A program made the translations under genes and the position numbers. Below, one piece after another: positions 25,265-34,144 of a DNA stretch of 35,315 nucleotides. Under the pieces are notes generated by a model. It ran no database searches and was not told where the DNA came from. It saw only the letters and a list, made by a program, of their open reading frames with translations. The stretch spans positions 1 to 35,315 of the forward strand of contig JAIDME010000491.1 in NCBI GenBank assembly GCA_029050705.1, in the 5' to 3' direction. The stretch's first letter is position 1. Every line of letters begins with the position of its first letter. This DNA comes from Acetatifactor sp. (GTDB lineage: Bacteria > Bacillota > Clostridia > Lachnospirales > Lachnospiraceae).

Positions 25265-26410
25265 CTACTCATTATCTTCTTCCGCAATCCCCGGGCGGAC
25301 AGTGATGCCGTTGACTACAACGCCGCCGTCCAGGCGGATGACAAGGCACTGCTGGCCGCCTATGCTGCGGGTTTCGATGAGATCGGTGCGGTCAGGGCTG
25401 ACCTTGATGACAACATCGGGAGTCTTGACCTCGAAGGTTCGTGTGTTCATAACATTGCTGGCAAGCAGCGAGCCGGTTTCTCCTGCGGTCTCATCGTAGC
25501 GCATATCAAAAGCTTCCAGCTTCTCATTGGAAACGCCGCTGTCCGCAAGTATGGTTTTTACTTCTTTTCTGTCCAGTACAAGGGGTTCCGGTTCCTCCTT
25601 GTGCTCCTCAGCCATTTCGGCAAGCTTGTCATGGATATTTTTAACAATTTCAATGTCACAGTCCTCTCCCAGAGTTTCCTCAATCAGAGTCTGGAAGGTT
25701 TCTTTCTGAATGCCTGCGGACAGGGGCAGAGGGCAGCCTAAGATCTCACTTACAAATCCGTCTTTCAGCTCCTCGGAGTCTTTGGAGTAGTAGAGAGTGC
25801 TGTGGAGGTCACAGCTGCGATCCGTGAACGCCGGGAAGAGGAAACCTGCATCCGGAAGTCCCACCACCCAGTCTCGGATGCGGTTTCGGAAGGTGTTTTC
25901 CGCCGCGTCGTAGGACAGTCCCGGCTTGGAGAGTTCCACAGGGCAGATACATGTCAGCAGATATTCATAGATTTCGTCGGAGGCATCCTCCATTTCGATT
26001 CCGTCCCTGGTGCGCCCGGGCACGTCATAGACGTCGTGCACCACCAGGATCAGGTAATTGCCTACAAATTCATAGTTGGCGATAATCCTGTCGTAAAATT
26101 CCTCCAGCAGAGCGTCATCCTTAAGTTTGCTGTCCCTAAGACGCAGCAGGAACTCCTGGGTGCCGCCTTCCGCCTCGCTGTTTAAGGGGAATTCCAGAGT
26201 CAGCAGATTCTTGCCCAGAGTGCCGGACAGTGTCTTGCGCAGAATCTCAAAGTATTTGAACATCTCCTCCTCCGGCAGTGCCAGAAAGGCCTGCTTCAAT
26301 TCTGTTTTTTTATTCTTCTCGCCGTCCACATAACAGCCGCAGATGCGGGTGATGGAGCAGTTCTTCTGGGTGAGCAGCTTTTTGATTTCGGAAATATCCT
26401 GTTTTGTCAT
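25265..26410 (-). CDS. DUF4317 family protein
   Basis: MTKQDISEIKKLLTQKNCSITRICGCYVDGEKNK… matches the family pattern from memory. Confidence 0.82.
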   Translation of the reverse strand: MTKQDISEIKKLLTQKNCSITRICGCYVDGEKNKKTELKQAFLALPEEEMFKYFEILRKTLSGTLGKNLLTLEFPLNSEAEGGTQEFLLRLRDSKLKDDALLEEFYDRIIANYEFVGNYLILVVHDVYDVPGRTRDGIEMEDASDEIYEYLLTCICPVELSKPGLSYDAAENTFRNRIRDWVVGLPDAGFLFPAFTDRSCDLHSTLYYSKDSEELKDGFVSEILGCPLPLSAGIQKETFQTLIEETLGEDCDIEIVKNIHDKLAEMAEEHKEEPEPLVLDRKEVKTILADSGVSNEKLEAFDMRYDETAGETGSLLASNVMNTRTFEVKTPDVVIKVSPDRTDLIETRSIGGQQCLVIRLDGGVVVNGITVRPGIAEEDNE

Positions 26411-26531
26411 ATTATATGTACCTCTTTCATTTGAAGTTGTAATTTGACTTGTTAATAGGCATTATATCACAGCCGGGAAAAGCCGGGCAAGTCTCCGGTG
26501 ATGCAGATGGCAGCAGGAATGAAAGCTGTTT

Positions 26532-27947
26532 TTATTCCTCGTTCCCTTCATATATTCCCAGAAACGCAAGTGTAGGCTCGGTTCTGGAGTCGGTGATCTT
26601 TATTCTGATGCGCTTTGTGACCACATTTTTCAGGGGAACGATACGCTTGTAGCCTATGACGGTTCCCCGGTAAACTTCAGTAAATCCGCCGTCAAACTCC
26701 GCTTCAACGATAAAGCTCTCCACCCGCTGGCTGCAAAGAATATTTTCCTTTAAAACAATGCAACCCACTGTGACGGGACTGCTCCATTCCGCGATAATTT
26801 CGGCGGTGGTTCTGTCCTTTGAGGAAATATAATATTCTCTGTAGTCGTCAGTTCTTGCAGCCTCAATATTGCCGCTGTCGGACGAGAGAACCGCATTTTC
26901 CAGAAGATTGGTACGGAACGTATTCCGGATATATTCTCCAAGCTCCGCAAGCCGTTTTACATCATTTTCGTGAAACAGGCCGTCGCGGGTCGGCGGGATA
27001 TTCAGCAAAAACGTTGCGTTGCCGCCCACGGAATGGTTGTAGATATGCACAAGCTCCTCCAGGCTGCGTACTCTGTCATCTTCGCTCTCATGCCAGAACC
27101 AGCCCGGACGGATAGAGGTGTTTACCTCTGCGGGATACCATATCAGCTTATTCTCGCTTTCCAATACGGCGCGGCTTCCAAGATCGCTGTCCCTTGCGTC
27201 AACCTTTCGCTGACGGAATTCCGCATCATCGCTGTGCTGGCTCTTTTCCGAAATGATCTCGCTGTCCTTTGCTCTTTCGGGAACAACGCTCCATTCCGAA
27301 ACGCGGGTGTGCCCCGCTTCGTTTCCGCACCAGCGTATATCGGGGCCGCATACGGAAATACAGGCGTTCGGCTGAAGCGTTCGTATTACGCTGTAGTACC
27401 TTTCCCAATCATAATATTGTTTTTTGCCGTTGGGACCCTCGCCGCATGCGCCGTCAAGCCATACGGAAAAGATCTCACCGTAATCTGTCAGCAGCTCGGT
27501 AAGCTGTCCCACAAAAAAATCATCGTAAGCCCTGCCCTGACCGTAAAGAGAGCAGTTTCTGTCCCATGGGGAGAGATAGACGCCGAATTTTATTCCGTGT
27601 TTTTTGCAGGCTGAAGCAGTTTCCCTTACAACATCCCCACGCCCGTCTTTCCAGGTCGAAGCCGCAACAGTGTGTTCTGTAAACCTGCTGGGCCACAGGC
27701 AGAAGCCGTCATGGTGCTTGCAGGTGAGGATCAGGCCTCTCATTCCGGCAGATTTTACAGCTTTTACCCATTGTTCCGGATCAAGTCTTTCGGGAGTGAA
27801 GATTAACGGACTTTCCGAACCGTCGCCCCATTCCCTGTCCGTAAAGGTATTTACGGTGAAGTGTATAAACGCATAGAATTCAAGCTGCTGAAACCGGAAC
27901 TGTCTTTCATGTGGTACAATTTTCGTAAGTCTTTCATCGTAAGTCAT
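26532..27947 (-). CDS. GH29 alpha-L-fucosidase
   Basis: EWGDGSE, GLILTCKHHDGFCLWPSRFTEHTV, GVYLSPWDRN, FSVWLDGACGEG; discoidin-like C-terminus. Start at MTYDERL. Confidence 0.92.
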   Translation of the reverse strand: MTYDERLTKIVPHERQFRFQQLEFYAFIHFTVNTFTDREWGDGSESPLIFTPERLDPEQWVKAVKSAGMRGLILTCKHHDGFCLWPSRFTEHTVAASTWKDGRGDVVRETASACKKHGIKFGVYLSPWDRNCSLYGQGRAYDDFFVGQLTELLTDYGEIFSVWLDGACGEGPNGKKQYYDWERYYSVIRTLQPNACISVCGPDIRWCGNEAGHTRVSEWSVVPERAKDSEIISEKSQHSDDAEFRQRKVDARDSDLGSRAVLESENKLIWYPAEVNTSIRPGWFWHESEDDRVRSLEELVHIYNHSVGGNATFLLNIPPTRDGLFHENDVKRLAELGEYIRNTFRTNLLENAVLSSDSGNIEAARTDDYREYYISSKDRTTAEIIAEWSSPVTVGCIVLKENILCSQRVESFIVEAEFDGGFTEVYRGTVIGYKRIVPLKNVVTKRIRIKITDSRTEPTLAFLGIYEGNEE

Positions 27948-28125
27948 GATTTCCTCCCCCAAAATTTACTTGGCTATATTATAACACTTCCTCTTGTGCG
28001 GTGGAAAGGATTTTACAGCGAAAAAAGTTGCTTTATTTGCCAGCTTTGATATAATGATGGCATGGCGACACAAAAGTAACATGATGGTAAGGTGACTGAT
28101 CGATAAAAGAAAGGACAAGCTGCAT

Positions 28126-28578
28126 ATGAGTAAGGGAAAGGGAAAAGAAAAGGGTTTTATTGCGGAATTTAAGAAGTTTATTACCCGGGGCAATGTGATG
28201 GATATGGCAGTGGGCGTGATCGTAGGAGGCGCGTTTACCTCTATTGTGACCTCGCTGAACCAGGATATACTGACCCCCATTCTTGCAATTTTCGGCGGGA
28301 CGGATTTCAGTTTCCTGACATTGACTCTGGGTAAGGGTGAGGACGCTCCTGTACTCAATTACGGGAATTTTATTACGGCCGTTATTAATTTCCTGATCAC
28401 GGCGCTGGTGATTTTCCTGATGATCAAACTGATCAATAAGGTGGGCGATAAGCTGAGCCACAAGGAGGAAGAGAAGCCTAAGGCGCCCACTACGAAAAAA
28501 TGTCCTTTCTGTATGAGTGAAATTGCGATCGAGGCCACAAGATGTCCTCATTGTACCTCAAAACTGGACGAAGCCTGA
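28126..28578 (+). CDS. mscL: Large-conductance mechanosensitive channel with C-terminal zinc ribbon
   Basis: EFKKFITRGNVMDMAVGVIVGGAFTSIVTSL core; tail CPFCMSEIAIEATRCPHC. Confidence 0.94.
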   Translation: MSKGKGKEKGFIAEFKKFITRGNVMDMAVGVIVGGAFTSIVTSLNQDILTPILAIFGGTDFSFLTLTLGKGEDAPVLNYGNFITAVINFLITALVIFLMIKLINKVGDKLSHKEEEKPKAPTTKKCPFCMSEIAIEATRCPHCTSKLDEA

Positions 28579-28597
28579 AAGGCGGAGATTACTCGAA

Positions 28598-29653
28598 ATG
28601 GCTCAGGGGAAAATACGAAAGAAGTGCATATGTACAGCCGCGGGCTTTTGTATACTCTGTCTTTTGACGGGCTGCGGGGGAGTCGGAGAGAGAACGGCCA
28701 ATGCCACGCAGATGATACAGAATCTCGATTATGAGGGTGCGCTGGAGGAACTGGCAGCGGCGGAGGAAGCGGGTGAGAACCTGAGGCTGATTGAACGCTC
28801 CAGAGGGATCGCCTACATGGGGCTTACGGACTACGGTCAGGCAGCGGAAGCCTTTTTGCGCTCACTTGCCTACAGCAACGGCTTTGTGCAGAATATAGAT
28901 TTTGACACCAATTACTATCTCGCTGCCGCCTATACCAAGGATGGCCGGTACAGTGAGGCGGAGGATGCCTATAATGCTATTCTGGCGCTGCGGCCTGATG
29001 AGGAGGATGCGTATTTCCTGCGGGGGAATGTGCGGATGAATCTGGGAAATTTTCAGGGGGCAAAAGAGGACTTTGACAAAGTTCTTTCCATGGATGCCAG
29101 AAATTATGACAGACTGATAGAAATTTATGAGATACTGGCATATTTCGGCTACAAGGAGGATGGACAGGAGTACCTGCAGACAGCTCTTGCCGCCGGAGAC
29201 AAGAAAATGAGCAATTTCTCCAGAGGGCGCATTTATTACTATCAGGGAGAATATCAGAAGGCATGTCTTGCGCTGGAGGAAGCCAGAGGAGAGGGCAGCG
29301 CTGAAAGCTATCTCTATCTGGGGCGTGCCTATGAAGCTACAGGGGATTACAATTATGCGGCCAGCGTTTACACCAGCTACCTTGGACAATATGAGGCGAA
29401 TGCGGAAGTTTATAACCAGCTGGGACTTTGCGAGATGGCAAAGGGGGAGTATGCCAAGGCGCTGGAAGCGTTTCAGGCGGGAATGCAGCTTGAGAACAGT
29501 ACCATGATGCAGGCGCTGTCTTTCAATGAAATTGCGGCATATGAGTATTTGGGAGAATATGAGCGTGCTTACGTGCTGATCAACAATTATTTAAAAAACT
29601 ATCCTGACGACCAGCAGGCCCGCAGGGAGTATGATTTCCTTTCGACGAGATAA
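28598..29653 (+). CDS. TPR-repeat lipoprotein
   Basis: Lipobox LLTGC after a hydrophobic signal; repeated TPR-like motifs (YLAAAYTKDGRYSEAEDAYNAILALRP…). Confidence 0.88.
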   Translation: MAQGKIRKKCICTAAGFCILCLLTGCGGVGERTANATQMIQNLDYEGALEELAAAEEAGENLRLIERSRGIAYMGLTDYGQAAEAFLRSLAYSNGFVQNIDFDTNYYLAAAYTKDGRYSEAEDAYNAILALRPDEEDAYFLRGNVRMNLGNFQGAKEDFDKVLSMDARNYDRLIEIYEILAYFGYKEDGQEYLQTALAAGDKKMSNFSRGRIYYYQGEYQKACLALEEARGEGSAESYLYLGRAYEATGDYNYAASVYTSYLGQYEANAEVYNQLGLCEMAKGEYAKALEAFQAGMQLENSTMMQALSFNEIAAYEYLGEYERAYVLINNYLKNYPDDQQARREYDFLSTR

Positions 29654-29887
29654 TCCGGCCGGGAGGAGTAAAGCTTCCTGTCAGAGAGATAGTCTTGCCT
29701 GCAGAAATTCTGCATATTCTATGAGATGATTTACGGTGCTGCTGTCAAAGGTGGGCACCGTATTTATAATGTCTTCTCGCAGTTGTAGATGGTGCCTTCC
29801 TTTCTTCTTTAGTATTCCTGAATATTAAAACGGCGGTGACGTTGATTGTTTTGTTTGAATTATTTATTTATTTTGTGCAGAAAGATA

Positions 29888-29967
29888 CAATATATTCCGC
29901 TTTGTAAAAAAATGTACCACCATATCTTGTATCTCTCGTTGACTTGCCATCTAAATAATGCTATAAT
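29888..29967 (+). promoter_or_regulatory. nrdD promoter with two candidate NrdR boxes
   Basis: TTGACT (29939-29944), 17 nt, TATAAT (29962-29967). Box-like CAATATATTC (29888-29897) and CCATATCTTG (29920-29929), 32 bp apart. Confidence 0.6.
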
Positions 29968-30012
29968 TGATACAGCGCGGTTTTGCCGCAAGGATATGCA
30001 GGGAGGTTTTGT

Positions 30013-32400
30013 ATGCAGGTTATTAAGAGAAACGGAGAAAGAGCTGACTTTACGCTTACAAAAATTAACGATGCCATTATGAAAGCTTTTCATGCCACAC
30101 AGATGAGCTATACAAACGACATTATTGATTTACTTGCATTGCGTGTGACGGCTGATTTCCAGGGTAAAGTAAAGGATGACGGAGTCCATGTAGAGGATAT
30201 TCAGGACAGTGTAGAACGTGTTCTGGGACAGGCCGGTTACGAGGAAGTGGCAAAGGCATACATCCTGTACCGCAAACAGCGGGAGAAAATGCGTACTATG
30301 ACCTCCACAATTCTGGATTACAAAGAGGTTGTGAACGGTTATGTAAAGGTGGAGGACTGGCGGGTCAAGGAGAATTCTACCGTTACCTATTCAGTCGGCG
30401 GACTGATCTTAAGCAACTCCGGTGCCGTTACCGCCAATTACTGGCTGTCAGAGATTTACGACGAAGAGATTGCCGAGGCACACAGGAATGCGGACATTCA
30501 TATCCATGACCTTTCCATGCTCACCGGATATTGTGCAGGCTGGTCTCTGAAGCAGTTGATTCAGGAAGGGCTGGGAGGAATCACGGGCAAGATTACTTCT
30601 GCTCCGGCAAGACATCTTTCCGTGCTCTGCAACCAGATGGTCAATTTCCTGGGAATCATGCAGAATGAGTGGGCGGGCGCTCAGGCGTTTTCCTCTTTTG
30701 ATACTTATCTTGCGCCTTTTGTCAAGGTGGACAATCTGGGCTATGGCGAGGTAAAAAAGTGCATTGAGGCTTTTGTTTACGGCGTGAATACGCCCAGCCG
30801 CTGGGGCACTCAGGCTCCCTTCTCCAACATTACTCTGGACTGGACGGTGCCTGATGATCTGGCAGAGCTGCCGGCGATTGTGGGCGGCCGGGAGATGAAC
30901 TTTAAATATAAGGACTGCAAGCCGGAGATGGACATGGTCAACAGGGCGTTTATTGAGACCATGATTGAGGGTGATGCCAATGGCAGAGGGTTCCAGTATC
31001 CCATTCCCACCTATTCCATCACAAGGGATTTTGACTGGTCCGACACAGAGAATAACCGGCTTTTGTTTGAGATGACGGCAAAGTACGGAACACCGTATTT
31101 TTCCAATTATATTAACTCGGATATGCAGCCCGGCGATGTGCGGAGCATGTGCTGTCGTCTTCGTCTTGACCTGAGGGAACTCAGGAAAAAGACGGGCGGA
31201 TTTTTCGGCTCCGGTGAGAGTACGGGCAGCGTGGGCGTTGTCACCATCAATCTGCCAAGAATCGCATATCTGTCCTCTGATGAGGATGATTTTTTCACAA
31301 GGCTTAATCATATGATGGATGTGGCGGCCCGTTCTCTGAAGATCAAGAGGGGAGTCATCTCCAAGCTGCTTGATGAGGGGCTGTATCCGTATACCAGGCG
31401 TTATCTGGGGTCCTTTGAAAATCATTTTTCCACCATCGGGCTTATCGGCATGAACGAGGTGGGGCTGAACGCCAACTGGCTTCGGGATGACATGACCAGC
31501 CCAAAGACTCAGGAGTTTGCAAAAAAGGTGTTGAACCATATGCGCAGCCGTCTCTCCGATTATCAGGAGCAGTACGGTGATCTGTACAATCTGGAGGCCA
31601 CTCCTGCGGAGAGTACCACCTACCGTCTGGCGAAGCATGACAAGAAGCGCTGGCCGGCGATAAAGACGGCAGGAAAGCCGGGGGATACGCCATATTACAC
31701 CAATTCCTCTCATTTGCCTGTGGATTATACCACTGACATTTTTGATGCGCTGGATATTCAGGATGAGCTGCAGACTCTGTACACTTCCGGAACGGTGTTT
31801 CATGCCTTTCTGGGTGAGAAGCTTCCTGACTGGAAAGCGGCTGCTTCTCTGGTGCGCAAGATTGCCGAGAACTACAGGCTGCCTTACTATACTTTGTCTC
31901 CTACTTACTCCATCTGCAAGACCCACGGTTATCTTGCGGGAGAGGTGAAGACCTGCCCTCACTGCGGGGAGGGGACGGAGGTTTACAGCCGTATCACAGG
32001 CTACTACCGTCCTGTGCAGAACTGGAACGACGGCAAGCTGCAGGAATATGCAAACCGCACAGAGTATGACATTGAGAATTCTGTTCTGAAGCGTCCTACA
32101 AGAAGTATTGTCACGCTGTCTAATTTTGCGGAGGAGCCCCGGGTGGAGGTGGAGCAGCCCAGGGATGTCAGATATCTGTTTACCACGAAGACATGCCCTA
32201 ACTGTAAGCTGGCAAAAGAATATCTGAAGGGTGTGCATTATGTGGCCATTGACGCAGAAGAAAATATAGAGCTGGCAGGCCGTTACGGGGTGATGCAGGC
32301 ACCGACACTGGTGGTAGTGAACGGTGACAGCCAGAAAAAGTATGTCAATGCATCCAATATCAAAAAATATGCAGAGCAGCTGAATGGAGTTTTAGTATGA
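30013..32400 (+). CDS. nrdD: Anaerobic ribonucleoside-triphosphate reductase with C-terminal glutaredoxin-like domain
   Basis: ATP-cone N-terminus (MQVIKRNGERADFTLTKINDAI); glycyl radical loop YSRITGYYRPVQNWNDGK; C-terminal FTTKTCPNCKLAKEYL…QAPTLVV. Confidence 0.96.
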   Translation: MQVIKRNGERADFTLTKINDAIMKAFHATQMSYTNDIIDLLALRVTADFQGKVKDDGVHVEDIQDSVERVLGQAGYEEVAKAYILYRKQREKMRTMTSTILDYKEVVNGYVKVEDWRVKENSTVTYSVGGLILSNSGAVTANYWLSEIYDEEIAEAHRNADIHIHDLSMLTGYCAGWSLKQLIQEGLGGITGKITSAPARHLSVLCNQMVNFLGIMQNEWAGAQAFSSFDTYLAPFVKVDNLGYGEVKKCIEAFVYGVNTPSRWGTQAPFSNITLDWTVPDDLAELPAIVGGREMNFKYKDCKPEMDMVNRAFIETMIEGDANGRGFQYPIPTYSITRDFDWSDTENNRLLFEMTAKYGTPYFSNYINSDMQPGDVRSMCCRLRLDLRELRKKTGGFFGSGESTGSVGVVTINLPRIAYLSSDEDDFFTRLNHMMDVAARSLKIKRGVISKLLDEGLYPYTRRYLGSFENHFSTIGLIGMNEVGLNANWLRDDMTSPKTQEFAKKVLNHMRSRLSDYQEQYGDLYNLEATPAESTTYRLAKHDKKRWPAIKTAGKPGDTPYYTNSSHLPVDYTTDIFDALDIQDELQTLYTSGTVFHAFLGEKLPDWKAAASLVRKIAENYRLPYYTLSPTYSICKTHGYLAGEVKTCPHCGEGTEVYSRITGYYRPVQNWNDGKLQEYANRTEYDIENSVLKRPTRSIVTLSNFAEEPRVEVEQPRDVRYLFTTKTCPNCKLAKEYLKGVHYVAIDAEENIELAGRYGVMQAPTLVVVNGDSQKKYVNASNIKKYAEQLNGVLV

Positions 32401-33332
32401 TAAATAAATTGATTGCAAAAATTCGGGAGACAAACGCTCCGATTGTGGTGGGGCTGGACCCCATGTTGAAATATGTGCCGGAGCATATAAAGCAGAAGGC
32501 TTTCGGGGAATATGGCGAGACCCTGGAAGGTGCGGCGGAGGCGGTCTGGCAGTATAATAAGGGAATTGTGGACGCAGTGTATGACCTGATTCCCGCAGTG
32601 AAGCCTCAGGTTGCCATGTATGAGCAGTTCGGCATTCCGGGTATGATTGCATTTAAGAAGACTGTGGATTATTGCAGGGAAAAGGGCCTGGTAGTCATCG
32701 GTGATGTCAAAAGGGGAGACATTGGTTCCACGTCAGAGGCTTACGCTGTTGGGCACCTGGGCAGGGTTCAGGTGGGAAATAATATCTGTGCAGGCTTTGA
32801 CGAGGACTTTGTGACCGTGAATCCTTATCTGGGTTCCGACGGTGTGAAGCCCTTTACCAAAATATGCGCTCAGGAGAAAAAGGGTATTTTTGTTCTGGTG
32901 AAGACATCAAATCCCAGCAGCGGAGAGTTTCAGGACAGGCTGATTGATGGCAGACCCCTGTACGAGCATGTAGGGGAGCAGGTGGCGGCCTGGGGCGCTG
33001 AGTGTATGCCGGAGAGCGGAGATTACAGCTATGTGGGAGCAGTGGTGGGAGCCACTTACCCCGAGCAGGGAAGGATTTTGAGAAAGGTGATGCCGAAGGC
33101 GTTCATCCTGGTGCCGGGATATGGCGCTCAGGGCGGGAAGGGTGCCGATCTGAAGCACTTCTTTAACGAGGACGGGCTGGGGGCCATTATCAGCTCCTCA
33201 AGGGGAATCATTGCGGCATATCAGCAGGAGCAATACGCAAAGTACGGGCCGGAAGCATATGCAGATGCTTCCAGAGCGGCAGTCCTGGATATGAGGGAAG
33301 ATATTGCAAAGGCTCAGCAGCGTTCTTCATGA
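32397..33332 (+). CDS. pyrF: Orotidine 5'-phosphate decarboxylase
   Basis: PIVVGLDPML, GLVVIGDVKRGDIGSTSEAYA, LVPGYGAQGG; ATGA overlap with nrdD. Confidence 0.95.
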   Translation: MINKLIAKIRETNAPIVVGLDPMLKYVPEHIKQKAFGEYGETLEGAAEAVWQYNKGIVDAVYDLIPAVKPQVAMYEQFGIPGMIAFKKTVDYCREKGLVVIGDVKRGDIGSTSEAYAVGHLGRVQVGNNICAGFDEDFVTVNPYLGSDGVKPFTKICAQEKKGIFVLVKTSNPSSGEFQDRLIDGRPLYEHVGEQVAAWGAECMPESGDYSYVGAVVGATYPEQGRILRKVMPKAFILVPGYGAQGGKGADLKHFFNEDGLGAIISSSRGIIAAYQQEQYAKYGPEAYADASRAAVLDMREDIAKAQQRSS

Positions 33333-33357
33333 TTACAGGAGACAGGAGGATGACAGT

Positions 33358-33957
33358 ATGAATATAGTGTGTCTGGATTTGGAGGGAGTGCTGGTGCCTG
33401 AGATCTGGATTGCTTTTGCGGAGGCAAGCGGCATTCCGGAACTGAGGAGGACCACTCGGGACGAGCCGGATTATGATAAGCTGATGCGGTGGCGCATCGG
33501 TATTTTAAAGGAACATGGACTGGGGCTGAAGGAGATTCAGGACACTATCGCCACCATTCGGCCTCTGACGGGCGCAAAGGAATTTCTGGATGAGCTGAGA
33601 AGTATTACCCAGGTCGTTATTATCAGCGATACTTTTACACAGTTTGCTTCGCCGCTTATGGAGAAGCTGGGCTGGCCTACCATATTCTGCAACTCTCTGG
33701 AGGTGGCGGAGAATGGTGAGATTACAGGCTTTAAGATGCGGATTGAAAATTCAAAGCTGACCACAGTGCGGGCACTGCAGTCCATCGGCTACGATACAAT
33801 CGCCAGCGGGGACAGCTACAATGATCTGGCTATGATCCAGGCAAGCAAGGCAGGATTCCTGTTCAGGAGCACGGACAAGATCAAAGCGGATTATCCTGAA
33901 CTTCCCGCGTTTGATGACTACGGGGAACTGCTGGCGGCTATCAAAGCTGCACTGTAA
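33358..33957 (+). CDS. thrH: Bifunctional phosphoserine phosphatase/homoserine phosphotransferase (ThrH-like HAD)
   Basis: CLDLEGVLVPEIWIAFAEASGIPELRRTTRDEPDYDKLMRWRI, VIISDTF, SGDSYNDLAM. Confidence 0.93.
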   Translation: MNIVCLDLEGVLVPEIWIAFAEASGIPELRRTTRDEPDYDKLMRWRIGILKEHGLGLKEIQDTIATIRPLTGAKEFLDELRSITQVVIISDTFTQFASPLMEKLGWPTIFCNSLEVAENGEITGFKMRIENSKLTTVRALQSIGYDTIASGDSYNDLAMIQASKAGFLFRSTDKIKADYPELPAFDDYGELLAAIKAAL

Positions 33958-33970
33958 ATTTACTAAACAT

Positions 33971-34004
33971 TACCGGGGCTGCGCAGGCGTGGCCCCGGTA
34001 TTAT
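33971..34004 (+). terminator. Intrinsic terminator
   Basis: TACCGGGGC / GCCCCGGTA stem followed by TTATTATT-like tail. Confidence 0.8.
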
Positions 34005-34080
34005 TATGGACTGACAGGGCATTGGAGAACTTCCTGTGCGAAAAGCTTTCCGCAGTAGTTTCGAAACCGAAAAAGCCTCA

Positions 34081-34109
34081 TTGACGTGTCCTGAAACATG
34101 TGGTAGGAT
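34081..34109 (+). promoter_or_regulatory. Promoter of the pullulanase gene
   Basis: TTGACG (34081-34086), 17 nt, TAGGAT (34104-34109). Confidence 0.5.
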
Positions 34110-34144
34110 TCATAAAACGAAACTTAACGAAAGTTGATGGTGCC

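Noticed and set aside
24321-25265. 314-aa minus-strand ORF inside pepF
   Set aside because: Antisense shadow of the PepF coding region including its zinc-binding segment; crosses the terminator.
25163-25741. 192-aa plus-strand ORF after pepF
   Set aside because: Runs through the bidirectional terminator and antisense to the DUF4317 gene; treated as spurious.
26970-27614. 214-aa plus-strand ORF opposite the fucosidase
   Set aside because: GH29 motifs support the minus strand; plus ORF has no recognisable domains.
30448-32238. 596-aa minus-strand ORF inside nrdD
   Set aside because: Shadow ORF antisense to a clear NrdD; low-complexity His/Arg/Leu-rich translation with no motifs.
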